DNA of 64,000 bases. Source: Patella vulgata. Lineage: Eukaryota > Mollusca > Gastropoda > Patellidae. Shown here in pieces: positions 1 to 10,783 of this stretch. The translations under genes were made by a program, and so were the position numbers. The stretch spans positions 88,471,730 through 88,535,729 of the forward strand of contig NC_065880.2 in assembly GCF_932274485.2 (NCBI RefSeq), written 5' to 3'. The notes under the pieces are model-generated. The model saw nothing but the letters and a program-made list of their open reading frames with translations, had not been told where the DNA came from and made no database searches. Positions within the stretch are counted from its first letter, which is position 1. Each line of letters opens with the position of its first letter.

Positions 1-394
1 TGCGGATCAGTGTAGGAATTAACCGAAACGATTTACTGTTCGAAACTATTGACTTTCGGGGTTAAGGGGAAACAAATCACTTTAATTTGTTTAGGAATTG
101 TCCGACGGACTATTTTTAATTTGTTGTCAATCGATTCGATTAGCAGGAATGGCATCCAACGATGAATTACTATCCAGCATTGGTTTGGGCAATCACTATG
201 ATCTCGGTACAATAACTAAACTTCCCTTTGCAAGAATTACAAATAGGCTAGTACAAGGCAATAAATTTCCGACCAATACGGAACACCAGTCTATATAATT
301 ACTGCTTTACATGACGACTGCGTAACCTTTGATGACAAAGATATTCGAAGTAGGCTGGTCAGAAGCTGGGTAAATATAATATGTATCCATATAT
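1..394. other. No recognised feature
   Basis: I see no known repeat or gene here. A 66-codon open frame at 98-298 (+) has no motif I know and is likely chance. The Penelope-like homology to the right begins near 395. Confidence 0.5.
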
Positions 395-1136
395 ATATAC
401 GAAACGAAACATCCCATATAACTTAGCTAGACGAATTTGTACAATTGTGTCCAATCAAGATGTCAAAGTTCAGAGACTACACGAACTAAAAGGTTTCTTA
501 TTAAAACAACACTATCCAGGTAAATTAATAGACGATGCTAACCAAAGAGCATTGAGTCTGGACCAAAGCGTTTTAAGACAACCTAAAGTTCCTGTAGACT
601 CTGATAAAAGGAACGTTGCTTTAGTTACTATATTCAATCCGTCCCAGGAAAATGGGAAGTCTATCATTGAAAATTACATCCATATCCTTAAAAATAGCCA
701 AACGATGGATAAAATACTGAGAAAAACAAATATAATCAACGGTCTAAAGCAACCTTTCAATCTGGCTAGGATTATAACATCTTCTAAATATGATTCAGTC
801 GCTTCAATTCCAGTAGTTTCGAAATGTGGTAATTCAAAGTGTAAAACCTGTGACATTATTATTGAGGGATCATCCATAAAAATTAATGATGATAATACAT
901 TTTATATCAAACAGGCAATGAATTGCCAATCGAACTATGTAATTTACCTTATAGCGTGTCCGGGATGCAAGGGAAGGTATATAGGAAAGACCCAAATGAT
1001 GCTTAGGTTGAGAATGAACCTCCATCGACAGCACATACTTCAACAAAAATACAGGATGATCCCGCTCAGTGAGCATCTTGAAGTATGTGGTGGGGGTAAA
1101 TTTAGTGTTTTTCCTTTATATAGACTATTAAAATAG
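381..1136 (+). CDS. Penelope-like element: reverse-transcriptase end plus GIY-YIG endonuclease
   Basis: Open frame of 251 codons. The first 10 or so residues are probably not family sequence; recognisable homology starts at KRNIPYNLARRICTIV (residues 8-23), the conserved stretch after the catalytic palm in Penelope-like reverse transcriptases. A linker follows with C149-x4-C154-x2-C157. The GIY-YIG nuclease domain then has VIYL (187-190, the GIY position), a CxxC (193-196) and RYIGKT (199-204). Such enzymes prime reverse transcription at nicked or open chromosomal ends. The catalytic RT palm is absent, so the copy is 5'-truncated. The frame stops at 1134-1136, but family-like sequence (LLEAKESYFIEKYHRNL) continues downstream in another frame, so the end is broken too. 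The ATG at 381 is a default start, not a natural one. Confidence 0.85.
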   Translation: MYPYIYTKRNIPYNLARRICTIVSNQDVKVQRLHELKGFLLKQHYPGKLIDDANQRALSLDQSVLRQPKVPVDSDKRNVALVTIFNPSQENGKSIIENYIHILKNSQTMDKILRKTNIINGLKQPFNLARIITSSKYDSVASIPVVSKCGNSKCKTCDIIIEGSSIKINDDNTFYIKQAMNCQSNYVIYLIACPGCKGRYIGKTQMMLRLRMNLHRQHILQQKYRMIPLSEHLEVCGGGKFSVFPLYRLLK

Positions 1137-1356
1137 CAAAAACAACGACCTCTTGGAGGCAAAAGAAAGCTATTTTATTGAGAAGTACCACCGAAACTTA
1201 ATTCTAAATAAGAGAATAATTAAATTAAATTAAATAAAATAAAGACCGTGGTGGGATTGAATATTTGTAGTCTGTAGGCTAAGAAATTACTACCCTTGCC
1301 TGTATAATAATGTAACTATGACATTGTGACGTCATAGACTATTGTTAATTGAATAA
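395..1356 (+). mobile_element. Penelope-like retroelement, 3' portion (left part)
   Basis: This holds the end of the element's single ORF and about 200 bp of AT-rich 3' sequence with aataaaataaa near 1233-1243. It stops where hAT-like inverted repeats begin at 1357. Its likely continuation is at 5650. It is a dead, truncated copy. Confidence 0.7.
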
Positions 1357-1689
1357 TAGGGCCGATAAGTAAATCCCGCAAAATTGCGAGATTTCACGAG
1401 AAATTGAACTTCCGGTGTCATGTGTCAAAATCACGCGATTTTTTTAGCCTGATAACGGTGAAAGCAAGCGAGTGAATCGGGTTAAATATTTATTTATTTG
1501 TGCCTTACTCCAAACAGTGTTGTGATCTTCGCTCACCAGTAATTATTTATACGAAAAACAATGTCATAAAATATGCAAAAGGGAGAGTTGTGGAGATTTA
1601 TTAGCTGTAAAAATGACGAAGCGACGATCGACTGACTGCCGTCTGCCTGCACGATTAAACTCCGTTGAGTCCTGCAAGCAGGTATGTTG

Positions 1690-2215
1690 AAAATCCATTA
1701 TCATTAGTTAGGCCTATAATTTGTACAATCTAGTCATCGTTCCATTTATTTGAGAAAATATAAATCAAGCGATTGAATAATAATAATGCAGTGTAATAAA
1801 GTGTTTCTAAGTAATATATTGAAGTGAGCACCCTTATACTTATTATTTTACAAAGTTTTGGAATTAATAAAAAGGCAAAATAATAAGATGTAGATTTAGC
1901 TGAGTATTTTGTTTTTAAATTAAATTTAAATAATTTTAACCAATTGGAGAATAATGTGCAGCTAAGCAGAATATCAGTGGAATTTGGAATATTATTTCTT
2001 TGTGAGAAGAATAACATTATATAATTAATATCAGATTGGTGTCATGAAAGGGGTGGATTTGTACATAAATTAGGGCCTTTTTGGGAAAAGACAAAGAAGC
2101 CTAAAGGAACTTAAATGTAGGTAAGACTTGCATGTAGTACATGAGCAAATTTTCGAGGTCACAAAAAGTTTAGCTTTACACAGTTTGAACTATAAGTATA
2201 AGTATAGATCAGCAT
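1690..2215. other. AT-rich interior of the hAT-like element
   Basis: No gene, repeat family or motif recognised. The 95-codon frame on the minus strand (1730-2017) is low-complexity and looks like chance. Confidence 0.4.
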
Positions 2216-2231
2216 AGTGATGTCTTTGGAT

Positions 2232-2584
2232 CACGTGGGTATGACACTGGCTCGCTAGCCTGGAGGTCGGGTGTTCGATCCCTGCATTGGCCGAGAAAGT
2301 TCATCGAGATTTTCCGGCGTAGTTCCCCCTTATCAGTGATGCAGGACGGAGGGCCTGACAAGGACAGCTGTCTAGTCCTTCGGATGATGCGAACAACCGA
2401 GGTCCCGTGCATACATTAGAATGCATGTAAAAGATCCCTTGGCAGTTGGAATTTGATATAAGAGTAGGCGATAGTGCCGCTGCCCGGGCAAAATTTCCCC
2501 CATAGCACACTGTATGGCGTATGCCAGTCTTCATTAGTCCAGCATAGGAGCAGAATAGTAAACCCCATTTCATTTCATTTCATT
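2232..2584 (+). mobile_element. SINE-B, near full length
   Basis: The tRNA-like head contains gtgttcgatccc (B box). The core and the tail ending in (catttc)n are complete. It is flanked by the 9-bp TSD tctttggat (2223-2231 and 2585-2593). Confidence 0.85.
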
Positions 2585-2789
2585 TCTTTGGATTTTGTGG
2601 GTCTATTATATTGCAAAAGTAAATTCAGAACTATTCACATTTCAAATTTATTATTTCCATTAAAAAACAAAATTAATTATTTTGTTCTGATTCGCACATT
2701 GACAAATGTTCTTGGTAGTCTATGAGAAATGAACTTGGTGCCAATCCAAACTTAGTCTTGATATCTAATTCACTCTCTATTTTAAAATA

Positions 2790-2968
2790 GTCTTATTTCG
2801 AATGCCAAATGTCTTTGGTTCTTTTACGTGCATGCCAACAGACCCTTGATTTTTCATCCCATCAGAATGACTAGACACTGTTCCTAGCCGGATGCGTGGT
2901 CCTGCACCACTGACAAAAGGTGAAGCCAGGAAATTTTCTCGGTAATACCGGAATAGAACTCTAAATTT
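2790..2968 (-). mobile_element. SINE-B fragment, older
   Basis: Middle part only, with a diverged core (ggttcttttacgtgcatgcc). It is cut by the next SINE-B insertion. Confidence 0.65.
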
Positions 2969-2982
2969 CCTTGTTAGTGAGC

Positions 2983-3123
2983 GAAATGAAATGAGGGTTA
3001 ACGTCCTACTGTTCTGCTCCAAACTGGGCTAATGAAGACGGCATAGTGTGCCAATGCAGGGATCGAACACTCAACCTCCAGGCTAGCGAGCCAGCGTCTT
3101 ACCCACTTAGCCACCGTGACCCC
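2983..3123 (-). mobile_element. SINE-B, internally deleted
   Basis: The tail (gaaatgaaatgagggttaac) joins directly to the tRNA-like head (cagggatcgaacac), so the core is missing. TSD tgttagtgagc / tgttagtgggc at 2972-2982 and 3124-3134. Confidence 0.8.
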
Positions 3124-3264
3124 TGTTAGTGGGCAAAAATCTTACTCACTGTAAATGTCAATTAGTGTAAAACATGAAATTTTGCATCAATTGTTGATTG
3201 GGAACCACAGCAGTGGAAATGAATGTTTTCTGAATTAAATGAACAACCATAGGCAATCATGTTA

Positions 3265-3610
3265 GAGAAATGAAATTTGGTTTAACATCATACTCCGACT
3301 GGGCTAATGAAGACAGACTTACGCCATACAGTGTGCTATGAGGGAAATTTTGCTACGGCTTACTCATATATCGAATTCTAACTGCCAAAGGAATCATTTA
3401 CGTACATGCCAATGAGTGGACTGGACCTGAGTTTTTCGTCCCATCCAAACGACTAAGACAGCTGTCCTTATTAGGCCCTCCATCCTGCACAACTGACAAG
3501 GGGAAATCACATCGGAAAATGTCGAACTTTCGCAGCCAACACCGGGATCCAAACCCGTGACCTCCCTGCTAGCAAGCCAGCATCTTACTCACTTAGCCAC
3601 AGTGGTTCCC
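3265..3610 (-). mobile_element. SINE-B, full length, diverged
   Basis: All parts are present from tail to head. Perfect 11-bp TSD caatcatgtta at 3254-3264 and 3611-3621. Confidence 0.88.
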
Positions 3611-3623
3611 CAATCATGTTAAA

Positions 3624-3709
3624 TAATTACATGATGGCACTGTTATACAGGGAAAGGAATCATGTTAAAGGTATTCCTTTCCCAATGTAACAGTGCCATC
3701 ATGTAATTA
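3624..3709. repeat. Hairpin, 37-bp stem and 12-nt loop
   Basis: The left arm 3624-3660 is the reverse complement of 3673-3709 with about two or three mismatches (gatggcactgttatacaggg against cccaatgtaacagtgccatc). The loop is 3661-3672. Confidence 0.85.
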
Positions 3710-3764
3710 CTGCTAAGGTATGTGGATGTTGCTATGTATGCCTAACTCGTGTTGGGATAACGTG

Positions 3765-4118
3765 GCTAAGTTGGTAAGGCACTGGCTCGCTAGCCTGGAG
3801 GTCGGGTGTTCGATCCCTGCATTGGCCGAGAAAGTTCATTCAGATTTTTTTTCCGGCGTGGTTCTCCCTTGTCAGTGATGCAGGACGGAGGGGCTGAAAA
3901 GGAAAGCTGTCTAGTCGATCGGGTGGTATGAAAAGCCGAGGTCCCGTGTACACATTGGCGTGCACATAAAAGATCCCTTGGCAGTTGGAATTCGATATAA
4001 GAGTAGGCCGTAGTGCCGCTGTCCAGGCAAAATTTCCCTCATAGCACACTGTATGGCGTATGCCCGTCTTCATTAGCCCAGTTCGAAGCAAAACAGTAGG
4101 ACGTTAAACCCCATTTCC
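3765..4118 (+). mobile_element. SINE-B, full length
   Basis: Complete head (tggctaagttggtaaggc), core (gcacataaaagatcccttgg) and tail (ggacgttaaaccccatttcc). Confidence 0.88.
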
Positions 4119-4317
4119 TCTCATTTTATTCGTGTAAGAATTCCGTCACAATTAGAACCGTATATGCCCACCTTTAACAGAACACCAAGTTCTTTCTAAT
4201 TCTGGTATAACCTGTCACAAACGTTTTTCCCTTTTCCTTCACCTGAGCAAAAAAATGTAATAAATTAGACAAATGTGTTGCCATATAATTAAAAATCTTG
4301 CATATCGTGTTGATAGT

Positions 4318-4810
4318 TGATCACTGTTTTTTTTTTCACAAACTGCTGTGAGATATCCTGCCTGCATATTGTGACAGGTTTTTTTTTGAGAGCTGATCAC
4401 CTTTTTTTTTTAGAAAAATATAGGCCTATATATATCCCAAGGCCTAGTATTATTTTAAATTTAGTTTACAAATCTTCATAAAATGCCTGTATATTGTGAC
4501 AGTGTTTTTTGAAAGCTGATCACGGTTTTTAGAAATAGGTACATGTAGGCCTATATCATGAGGCCTAGTAGGCCTATATTATTTTAACTTTACAATTCCT
4601 CTTAAAATGCAGGGAGATATTCTGCCTGCTTAGCGGGACTTTTTTGAGAACTGATCATTTTTTTTAAAAAAAAAAAGGCAAGCCCTATATAGATCATGAG
4701 AAACTAATATTTAATTTTTAAACCTCACAAATCTTCACAAAATGAAAAATCTTCATGAGGCCTAGTATTATTTTTTTTTTACAAATCTTCGGAAAATGCC
4801 GTGAGATCGG
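4318..4810. repeat. Imperfect tandem array, four units of 76-135 bp
   Basis: Units begin with tgatcac/tgatcat at 4318, 4394, 4517 and 4652. They share aggcctatat, gaggcctagta, (c)aaatcttc and 'gagata(t)tctgcctgc'. T-runs vary in length. Confidence 0.75.
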
Positions 4811-5649
4811 TCTGTCAAGTAAAACCATAAATTGCAAAAAAGTACTAAATTATACTGAATATAGGCCTAGACTAAGTAAAATTAAATATTTTAATTTTAA
4901 TATTCGTCCATATTCTTTATTTGACAAATTATCTACTTCTTGAATCAGAACACAGTCCACGTGTGCTACGGCCGTTTTTCGCCCATCCTCTCTGCGCTAA
5001 AAACTTGAACATTTCCTCACCATCATATTATAATCCACCAATCTGCTAAAATAAAACACATCTAACTAAGTAAAGTTTTAACTTGTCGAAAAATTCAAGG
5101 GAGATCGTAATACGTGAGCGTATGTACTTGAGGTTTTTTTTATTTTAAAACACAAGTAGGCCTACTATAATAACATATTTTCCGAATTGGCATTACCGGT
5201 ACTTTTAATTATAACCCATGGGAATAATTCTTTTAACTTTATATAACAATCAAGAAATTAAAATTTAAATTTTACGAAGCACTGAATGTGCAGGCGGAGG
5301 AATAATGCACTGGTAATGGGGTTTGTTTGTAAACAAATCTAACTCAGACCGCTACCTATCGAAAAAGGCTAAAACTGTAAAACCAAGGCTTGGGCCGTAG
5401 GGCCTACTATTTCGAGATTAAAATGAAATTTTTTATTAAGATATATGTTTAAATAATTGATTTACATACTTTGATAAACAAACTAAAATATCTGTTATTT
5501 TTCTTTTGTAAAACAAAAGTAATTGGTGCCGCAAACACATCATTGATTCACATTCAATGCTTTGCGAAGCATCGTATTTTCCGCCATGCGCGGTGCATGT
5601 CACCGGAAGTAGATTACCGAAGAAATCGTCGCGAGACTTAGCGGCCCTA
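4811..5649. other. Right interior of the hAT-like element
   Basis: AT-rich with no gene or dispersed repeat recognised, except the terminal inverted repeat at its right end. Confidence 0.4.
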
Positions 5650-5760
5650 TTGTTTAATAAATGCCTGAAGAGCCGCTATCGCGGTAAAAACGTTAGCATA
5701 AAAATGTAGTTTTATTTTGCCATCTTTAATTTCAATTATATATTACCAAAGATATTATTA
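5650..5760 (+). mobile_element. Probable 3' tail of the Penelope-like element with a degraded hammerhead-like motif
   Basis: Just past the hAT end lies ctgaaga (5665-5671), then a possible stem gccgc-tatc-gcggt (5672-5685), then aaaaacgtt. This follows the order of a hammerhead ribozyme core (CUGANGA, stem II, GAAAC) with the conserved GAAA altered to AAAA. Hammerhead motifs are known from the terminal repeats of Penelope-like elements, which fits the ORF end at 395-1356. Confidence 0.5.
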
Positions 5761-6921
5761 TATATATATAATAAATCTTTAAAATTATATGACGATTATC
5801 TCGTCAGCCCCCCTTTCCCTGTCCATGCGACTTTCACCAAATTAAATAGGAAACATAAAAAATTTATTAAGTAGGATGAATAGGTATAAAATAAACAACT
5901 TTCCGTTTCAAAGGCTAATAATAATGAAGTTTTAGAAGATAAAAAAATGGTTGTAAGTCCCAATCTCGTGGGGAAGAAATAATTTTGTTTGATGTCTAAA
6001 ATTAAAGATGCACTTCAGAATGCCATAATTTGGTCATGCAACTAAAAAATCTCAACGTTTCCGATGGGGCGTCAACGCAATTATAACCGCGTGTTTAGCT
6101 GTCGCGGGACTCGAATATAATTACGGAAGCAAATTAATATAAGCCTACTCGGCTTGTTTTTGTATCCTATTATTTATGCCTTTTACATTGTATAATATTC
6201 TCGAAATAAATACTGTTTAAACAAATTACACTCCAACAAAAACTATAGTTTAAAGAATATTATGTGAGCGCGTCGGTGTATCTTTAAAACATGTTTCGGA
6301 AACTTAAAGGAGCTAAATCGCTAATATTTTGGATCTAGAAATTGACACAAATGGGTCGCAACGCATATAATAATGTACTATGAATGTATATAAACTGATT
6401 TAAATTCAATCGTTTCCGTTTTACTCTTATTTCAAAGCAGTTATGTTCAGCGAAATGCGCAGAAGTCTCAATCCAAAGGCAATCTCTAGCGTCTGGTTAT
6501 TCCAGTCTACACCGATAGTATTTATTGCGCATGCTCTCCAGATAAGAATATGGGGTTACCCTTTAATATGACTTGTGGAATATGTCTAACCTCGTTCTTT
6601 GAGTCGCCTGTTTCAAATTGCGCTGAAACGCATTATGATACACGATTCGTGTACCAATCGTAAAATGTTTATTTTGTCTTAAATATTGGATATCAGAAGC
6701 CCATCTTTTTCCGGTAAGATCACAACACCAATGTTGATTAAAATTATCAAATAATTCGTGTTTTCATTGTCGAAGGTTTTGGATGATATTGAGTTAGAGA
6801 CATAGCTACTTTAAATCAGCGAAAAACACCACTTTATATACGGACGAAACTACAAAATTTGGCTTTAAATGTAATAACCACTGCCTTGACTCATCCGCTA
6901 ATTATTATTGGTCTTCGAAAT
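5761..6921. other. No recognised feature
   Basis: AT-rich sequence with a short (at)n at about 5758-5772. No ORF with protein-like character and no match to the repeat families of this window. Confidence 0.5.
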
Positions 6922-7199
6922 ATGGCTGATAAATCTGCGCAAACTACTCTTACAACTTTAAATAAAATTTTGGCAGATCTTGATGATATAGCTGGGCCCA
7001 TTAGTGAAGTGAATCCGTAATTTCGAAATTAGAAATACAATATCAAACAGAGCCAGCACCGAAAAGCTTTTTAACACTTTATTTACACAGTACAGAGGTC
7101 AATACTTATTCTAAATTAGTAGAAAACTGGTCAGATTTATCAGATTCAGAGCGAAATATTCACCTAAATATAAATCATTTCTTTTGTGATCTTCATCTA
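6922..7199 (+). pseudogene. Coding-like remnant of unknown family, broken
   Basis: The ATG at 6922 opens a 32-codon frame (MADKSAQTTLTTLNKILADL...) with a natural-looking amphipathic start. Beyond its stop at 7020 protein-like sequence continues in another frame (LVENWSDLSDSERN, then NHFFCDLHLL) until a MITE-T insertion cuts it at 7200. I have a faint memory of 'HFFCxLHxLV' in uncharacterised invertebrate proteins but cannot name the family. It could belong to a host gene or a transposon. Confidence 0.4.
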
Positions 7200-7203
7200 T
7201 TAA

Positions 7204-7597
7204 AGATACATTATGGGAGATTCGGTAACGAGTTGGCAGTTCTCACTATAATAGCTAAAAACTATAAGGTACAAGGCAATGTGGTGAAAATTTCATTCAA
7301 ATTGATCCACTATGAACCGAGAACTAAGCGACTGAAATTCCCATAAGCCTCGGTCATCATTACTAAAGTCAGTACGATAAACAGCATAGTCTCGATTAAC
7401 CACTTAATCGTTTAATGAGAAGGAAAGTTGTGCAGTAAATCGGCTCACAATCCACTAAAGATCGCAGGCTAGCGAAGCCATCTAGAGTTGATTATGGCCT
7501 GGATAGGTTAATTAATGTCTAATTAATAATTTAGATAACATTTCAGTCCTAAAGAAAGACCTGATATAGGCAGATTTAGCTCTTGCATAATGCATGT
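7204..7597 (-). mobile_element. MITE-T, full length
   Basis: 394 bp between TTAA at 7200-7203 and 7598-7601. The ends are agatacattatg and, reversed, acatgcattatg. No coding capacity. Confidence 0.8.
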
Positions 7598-7790
7598 TTA
7601 ACTGGTTTGGCCGATAAAATTGAAAAAATTTGAGGAAATGTATTTTAAAACATTTAAAACCGCTTTTTCATTTTTGCCAAACGAACCTACTGTCTGTTCT
7701 AGGTGCTACTGCAACTCGAAAATTGCTTGCAATATCTTCATTTTTTAATTAAAAACTTTGTGACATACCTGGAATTTTCATCCCTTTGAT

Positions 7791-7959
7791 GGGGGGGGGG
7801 AGGGGTAGATAGCCGAATGACTAACGCTGCATCATAAAGTCTGCCATTGAGTCAACTGGCGTGGTTTCGATTCCCCGGTTGTACGTGACAATAGTCCCGA
7901 AATGACCTAGTATGTGTCGAGTGGACGTCAAACCCCGTCACTCTCTCTCTCTCTCTCTC
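7791..7959 (+). mobile_element. SINE-A, internally deleted
   Basis: G-run, tRNA-like head (tagccgaatgactaacgc; tttcgattccccgg), then a jump over the core directly to tcccgaaatgacctag, the tail and (ct)n. Confidence 0.85.
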
Positions 7960-7975
7960 CGTATAGAGTTGTATA

Positions 7976-8001
7976 AATATATATATATATATATATATAT
8001 A
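7976..8001. repeat. (AT)n microsatellite
   Basis: Thirteen AT units between the SINE-A tail and unique sequence. Confidence 0.9.
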
Positions 8002-8601
8002 ACACATCTGTAGAAGTAAGAGGTGATTTTCTCAGAGAAGGAAGGACCATTAGTTTTAATCAAAGTTCAATTTAAAGACAAGGAAGAAACATATCGCCAA
8101 AAGACAAAGGAGATTCCTCGAATATATCAAATTTAGGTAAAAGTGTCGTGTTACTTTTTACTCAACGTTAAAATGCAAAGGAGATTGGTTCTAATTCAGG
8201 AAGAATTATTACGGAAGAGGCGAGTCCTCGAATATATCTAGTTATTTTCACAAGGAGGCTGGTTCTAATACAGGAAGAAAAAATACACAAGAGGCCACGA
8301 ATATATAGTTATCGTGTTTCTGGCGAAACGCACGAATCTGATATGTTAAGTATTGAATATTATGCGTTTCAAATTTGCGTTCTGTTGTTAACTCTGTAGC
8401 CATCAAATAATAACATTTATGTAAATGGCTTTCGGTGTCCTGATGTATATGTAAGAAATAACAAATCACTAATAAATGTTATTATTTGGGAACATTTTTA
8501 GTATGATGTGCAGGAGACCTTACGGAAATGCATACCACCAAAAGAAATTCTGTTGCAATTTGTTTTGGGTTGGGCCCTTTTTTCAGCTAGATTGACTGGA
8601 C
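8002..8601. other. No gene; weak direct repeats
   Basis: Variants of 'ctggttctaat(t/a)caggaagaa' and 'cctcgaatatatc' recur at about 8115, 8183, 8227 and 8262, suggesting a decayed tandem repeat. Nothing else recognised. Confidence 0.4.
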
Positions 8602-8684
8602 TATAAGTCACGTTTTCAAGTTAATGATAAATATCCATCTAGTCAGCCTATTTATTTACCATTAACTTGAAACGTGACTTATAT
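8602..8684. repeat. Hairpin, about 25-bp stem
   Basis: The left arm 8602-8626 pairs with 8660-8684 with one bulge (aagtcacgttttcaagttaa against ttaacttgaaacgtgactta). The right arm overlaps the TSD of the next SINE-A. Confidence 0.8.
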
Positions 8685-8688
8685 GTGT

Positions 8689-8693
<5 letters not shown>

Positions 8694-8730
<37 letters not shown>

Positions 8731-8990
8731 GGGGCTTAACGTACACTCGACACAAACTAGGTCATTTCGGGACTAACATATGGTTCAATTTTATTTACAT
8801 AATTCGCTTGCGCGTAGGGGTCTTTAGCAGTGGGAGGAAACCGGAGGACCCGGAGAAAACCCACGAGGTTGGACAGGCGACCCTACTCCTTGCCACGTAC
8901 AACCGGGGATTCGAAACCACGCCAGTCGACTCAATGACAGACTTTATGATACAGCGCGCGCACGCCAACCATTCAGCCATCCAACCCCCC
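8694..8990 (-). mobile_element. SINE-A, full length
   Basis: Runs from (ga)n through tail and core to the reversed head (attcagccatccaacccccc). Perfect 13-bp TSD atatgtgttacga at 8681-8693 and 8991-9003. Confidence 0.92.
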
Positions 8991-9003
8991 ATATGTGTTA
9001 CGA

Positions 9004-10059
9004 AACATCGTTATTAAATAACTGAGTTATATCCATATATATACTTTGGGTTGTGTTTTGTTATGAATAGTTATCCTTGCTTCTAGATGTAATTTAGAGA
9101 ATTAATAGATATATTATGTTTGCAACCCTTTTGTTTACTGGTGAGTAACTATAATAGTTAATGTCTGATTGGTTGAGGTAAAGGAGAAATGCATTGTGAT
9201 ATTAAATTTAATTTCCGCTCTTTTGGAATTGCTGCTTCATATGGAAAGGAATCCCCTTTCAATTTATATATTGGTTTTGTAATATTACGGCCTTGACTAA
9301 TAATTGTTTATAGATTTATAGTCAAGCAAAATAACACCTGAAACAACACCTGAACTAACACATGAACTAAAGGTTAATAAACACATTTGTCATATGTCAT
9401 CTTCATGGGATGTGCAAGGGCATGGATTTGTCAGAACTTTTAGGGGGGACGGACGAACCCTGGAACCTTTCATTACCAAACAAAAATACTAATTACGAAC
9501 AGTTTACCAGTGTTATTTCGATGAAAGCGCTGTAATAACTAGGGGTAATATGGTGACGATATGGAAAAATTGACTACCTACAATTAAGGAGGAAGATATC
9601 GTGAAGATGAATTACTGTAGCGAGACCCAAGGCAGTAGTTAGATAGCCTTCAAACCGGGACATTCATGTGGATATAAACCTGAAAATCTGTCCTGGCGAT
9701 CAAAATCATGGGGGGGGGGGGCAGAGACCTATTCGCGCCCCCCCCCCCCCCTTCTGATTCTAAATCCACGCCCATTAAGTCCCTCCCAGAGTGCAAGGTA
9801 TTGAGTATCGTCGTAGGCAAGTGAAGTCCTGTCGGCTTGTGTGTAGTCGTAGCGGTATGGGCCGGGCTTTATGCTAAGTTCCCCACTATCACGATTCGTC
9901 TTACGATTGGAATCGTGGTGATCCTGTCAGGTCTTATTATATATTGAGTCAGTCGTAGCAATTGAAACGTATCCGAACATATTTGTACGCACAAGATTTT
10001 GGACTCAATAGGGGAAATCTTATCGCAATCCATCGCACGACAATGGGAACCTAGCAATA
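9004..10059. other. No gene recognised
   Basis: Unique-looking sequence apart from the G and C tracts listed next. No protein-like frame. Confidence 0.45.
9710..9751. repeat. G12 tract followed by C14 tract
   Basis: G-run at 9710-9721 and C-run at 9738-9751, separated by 16 nt. They could form a hairpin or quadruplex. Runs of this length are also prone to sequencing error. Confidence 0.85.
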
Positions 10060-10151
10060 GGTTTAAACCACCTTGTTTATAAGGTTTTTTTTATCTCCAC
10101 CGTTACTCCATAGAAAATCATTAATTATTTTTTCAATTTTCTTAAATATTG

Positions 10152-10452
10152 GGGGGTTGGGGGGTTGGGTGGCCGAATGGTTAGCACGTGCGTGCTGTAT
10201 CATAAAGCCTGTCAACTGACGTGGTTTCGAATCCCTGGTTGTACGTGACAAGGAGTAGGGTCGCCTGTCCAACCTCATGGATTTTCTCTGGGTCCTCCGG
10301 TTTCCTCCCACTGCTAAAGTCCTCTACGCGCAAGCGAATTATTGAAATAAAATTAAAAACCATAAGTAAGTCCCGAAATGACCTAGTTTGTGTCGAGTGG
10401 TCGTTAAACCCCACCTCACTCTCTCTCTCTTCTCTCTCTCTCTCTCTCTCTC
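10152..10452 (+). mobile_element. SINE-A inserted in the LINE
   Basis: Full length from the G-rich start to (tc)n. TSD tcttaaatattg at 10140-10151 and 10453-10464, taken from the LINE sequence, so this insertion is younger than the LINE. Confidence 0.92.
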
Positions 10453-10717
10453 TCTTAAATATTGCATTTTCTAGATTTGGTAGCGCAATACGAAGGTGAT
10501 TAATATTTGTGATAATAAGGCTTTTAATTACTATTACCTTGCCATTTTGAGTTAATTGACGAGCGTTCCAGATTACTTTTAATTTCGGACTGAAATTAAT
10601 TTCAGTAATTTCCTCTAGTTTCTTACTAGAATTAATTCCCAGAGAGGTAAATCGATCTCTATCCATACAAACTCAAAGTTATTGCATAACTTCTGCATGG
10701 ACTCGGTTTCCACACCT

Positions 10718-10783
10718 ATGCAGATTGCAACTGTTTTTTCTTTGTTAACTATGCAGATTGCAACTGTTTTTTCTTTGTTAACT
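10718..10783 (-). repeat. 33-bp perfect tandem duplication in the LINE
   Basis: Two identical 33-bp units (10718-10750 and 10751-10783) repeat 11 codons (NKEKTVAICIV) in frame within the LINE. Confidence 0.9.

Larger units (their letters stand above)
1357..5649. mobile_element. hAT-like element, about 4.3 kb, non-coding, filled with later insertions
   Basis: The ends are inverted copies: tagggccgataag at 1357 and, read backwards from 5649, tagggccgctaag. Subterminal matches continue with 'acttccggtg(t/a)catg' on both sides. The 8-bp flanks ttgaataa (1349-1356) and ttgtttaa (5650-5657) match at 6 of 8 positions and fit the hAT target pattern nTnnnnAn. No transposase remnant was found inside. 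The interior contains four or five SINE-B copies, a hairpin and a tandem array. An alternative is two unrelated half-elements, but the matching ends and flanks argue against it. Confidence 0.6.

Noticed and set aside
2301-2573. Open frames of 60-110 codons such as MKTGIRHTVCYEGNF or RVGVFSSGRKPEDPEKTHEV that recur across the window
   Set aside because: They are translations of SINE-B and SINE-A copies, repeated because the SINEs are repeated.
8694-8990. tRNA genes at the many A-box/B-box pairs
   Set aside because: The boxes lie in SINE heads; no cloverleaf with paired acceptor stem was seen, and the copies have SINE bodies and TSDs.
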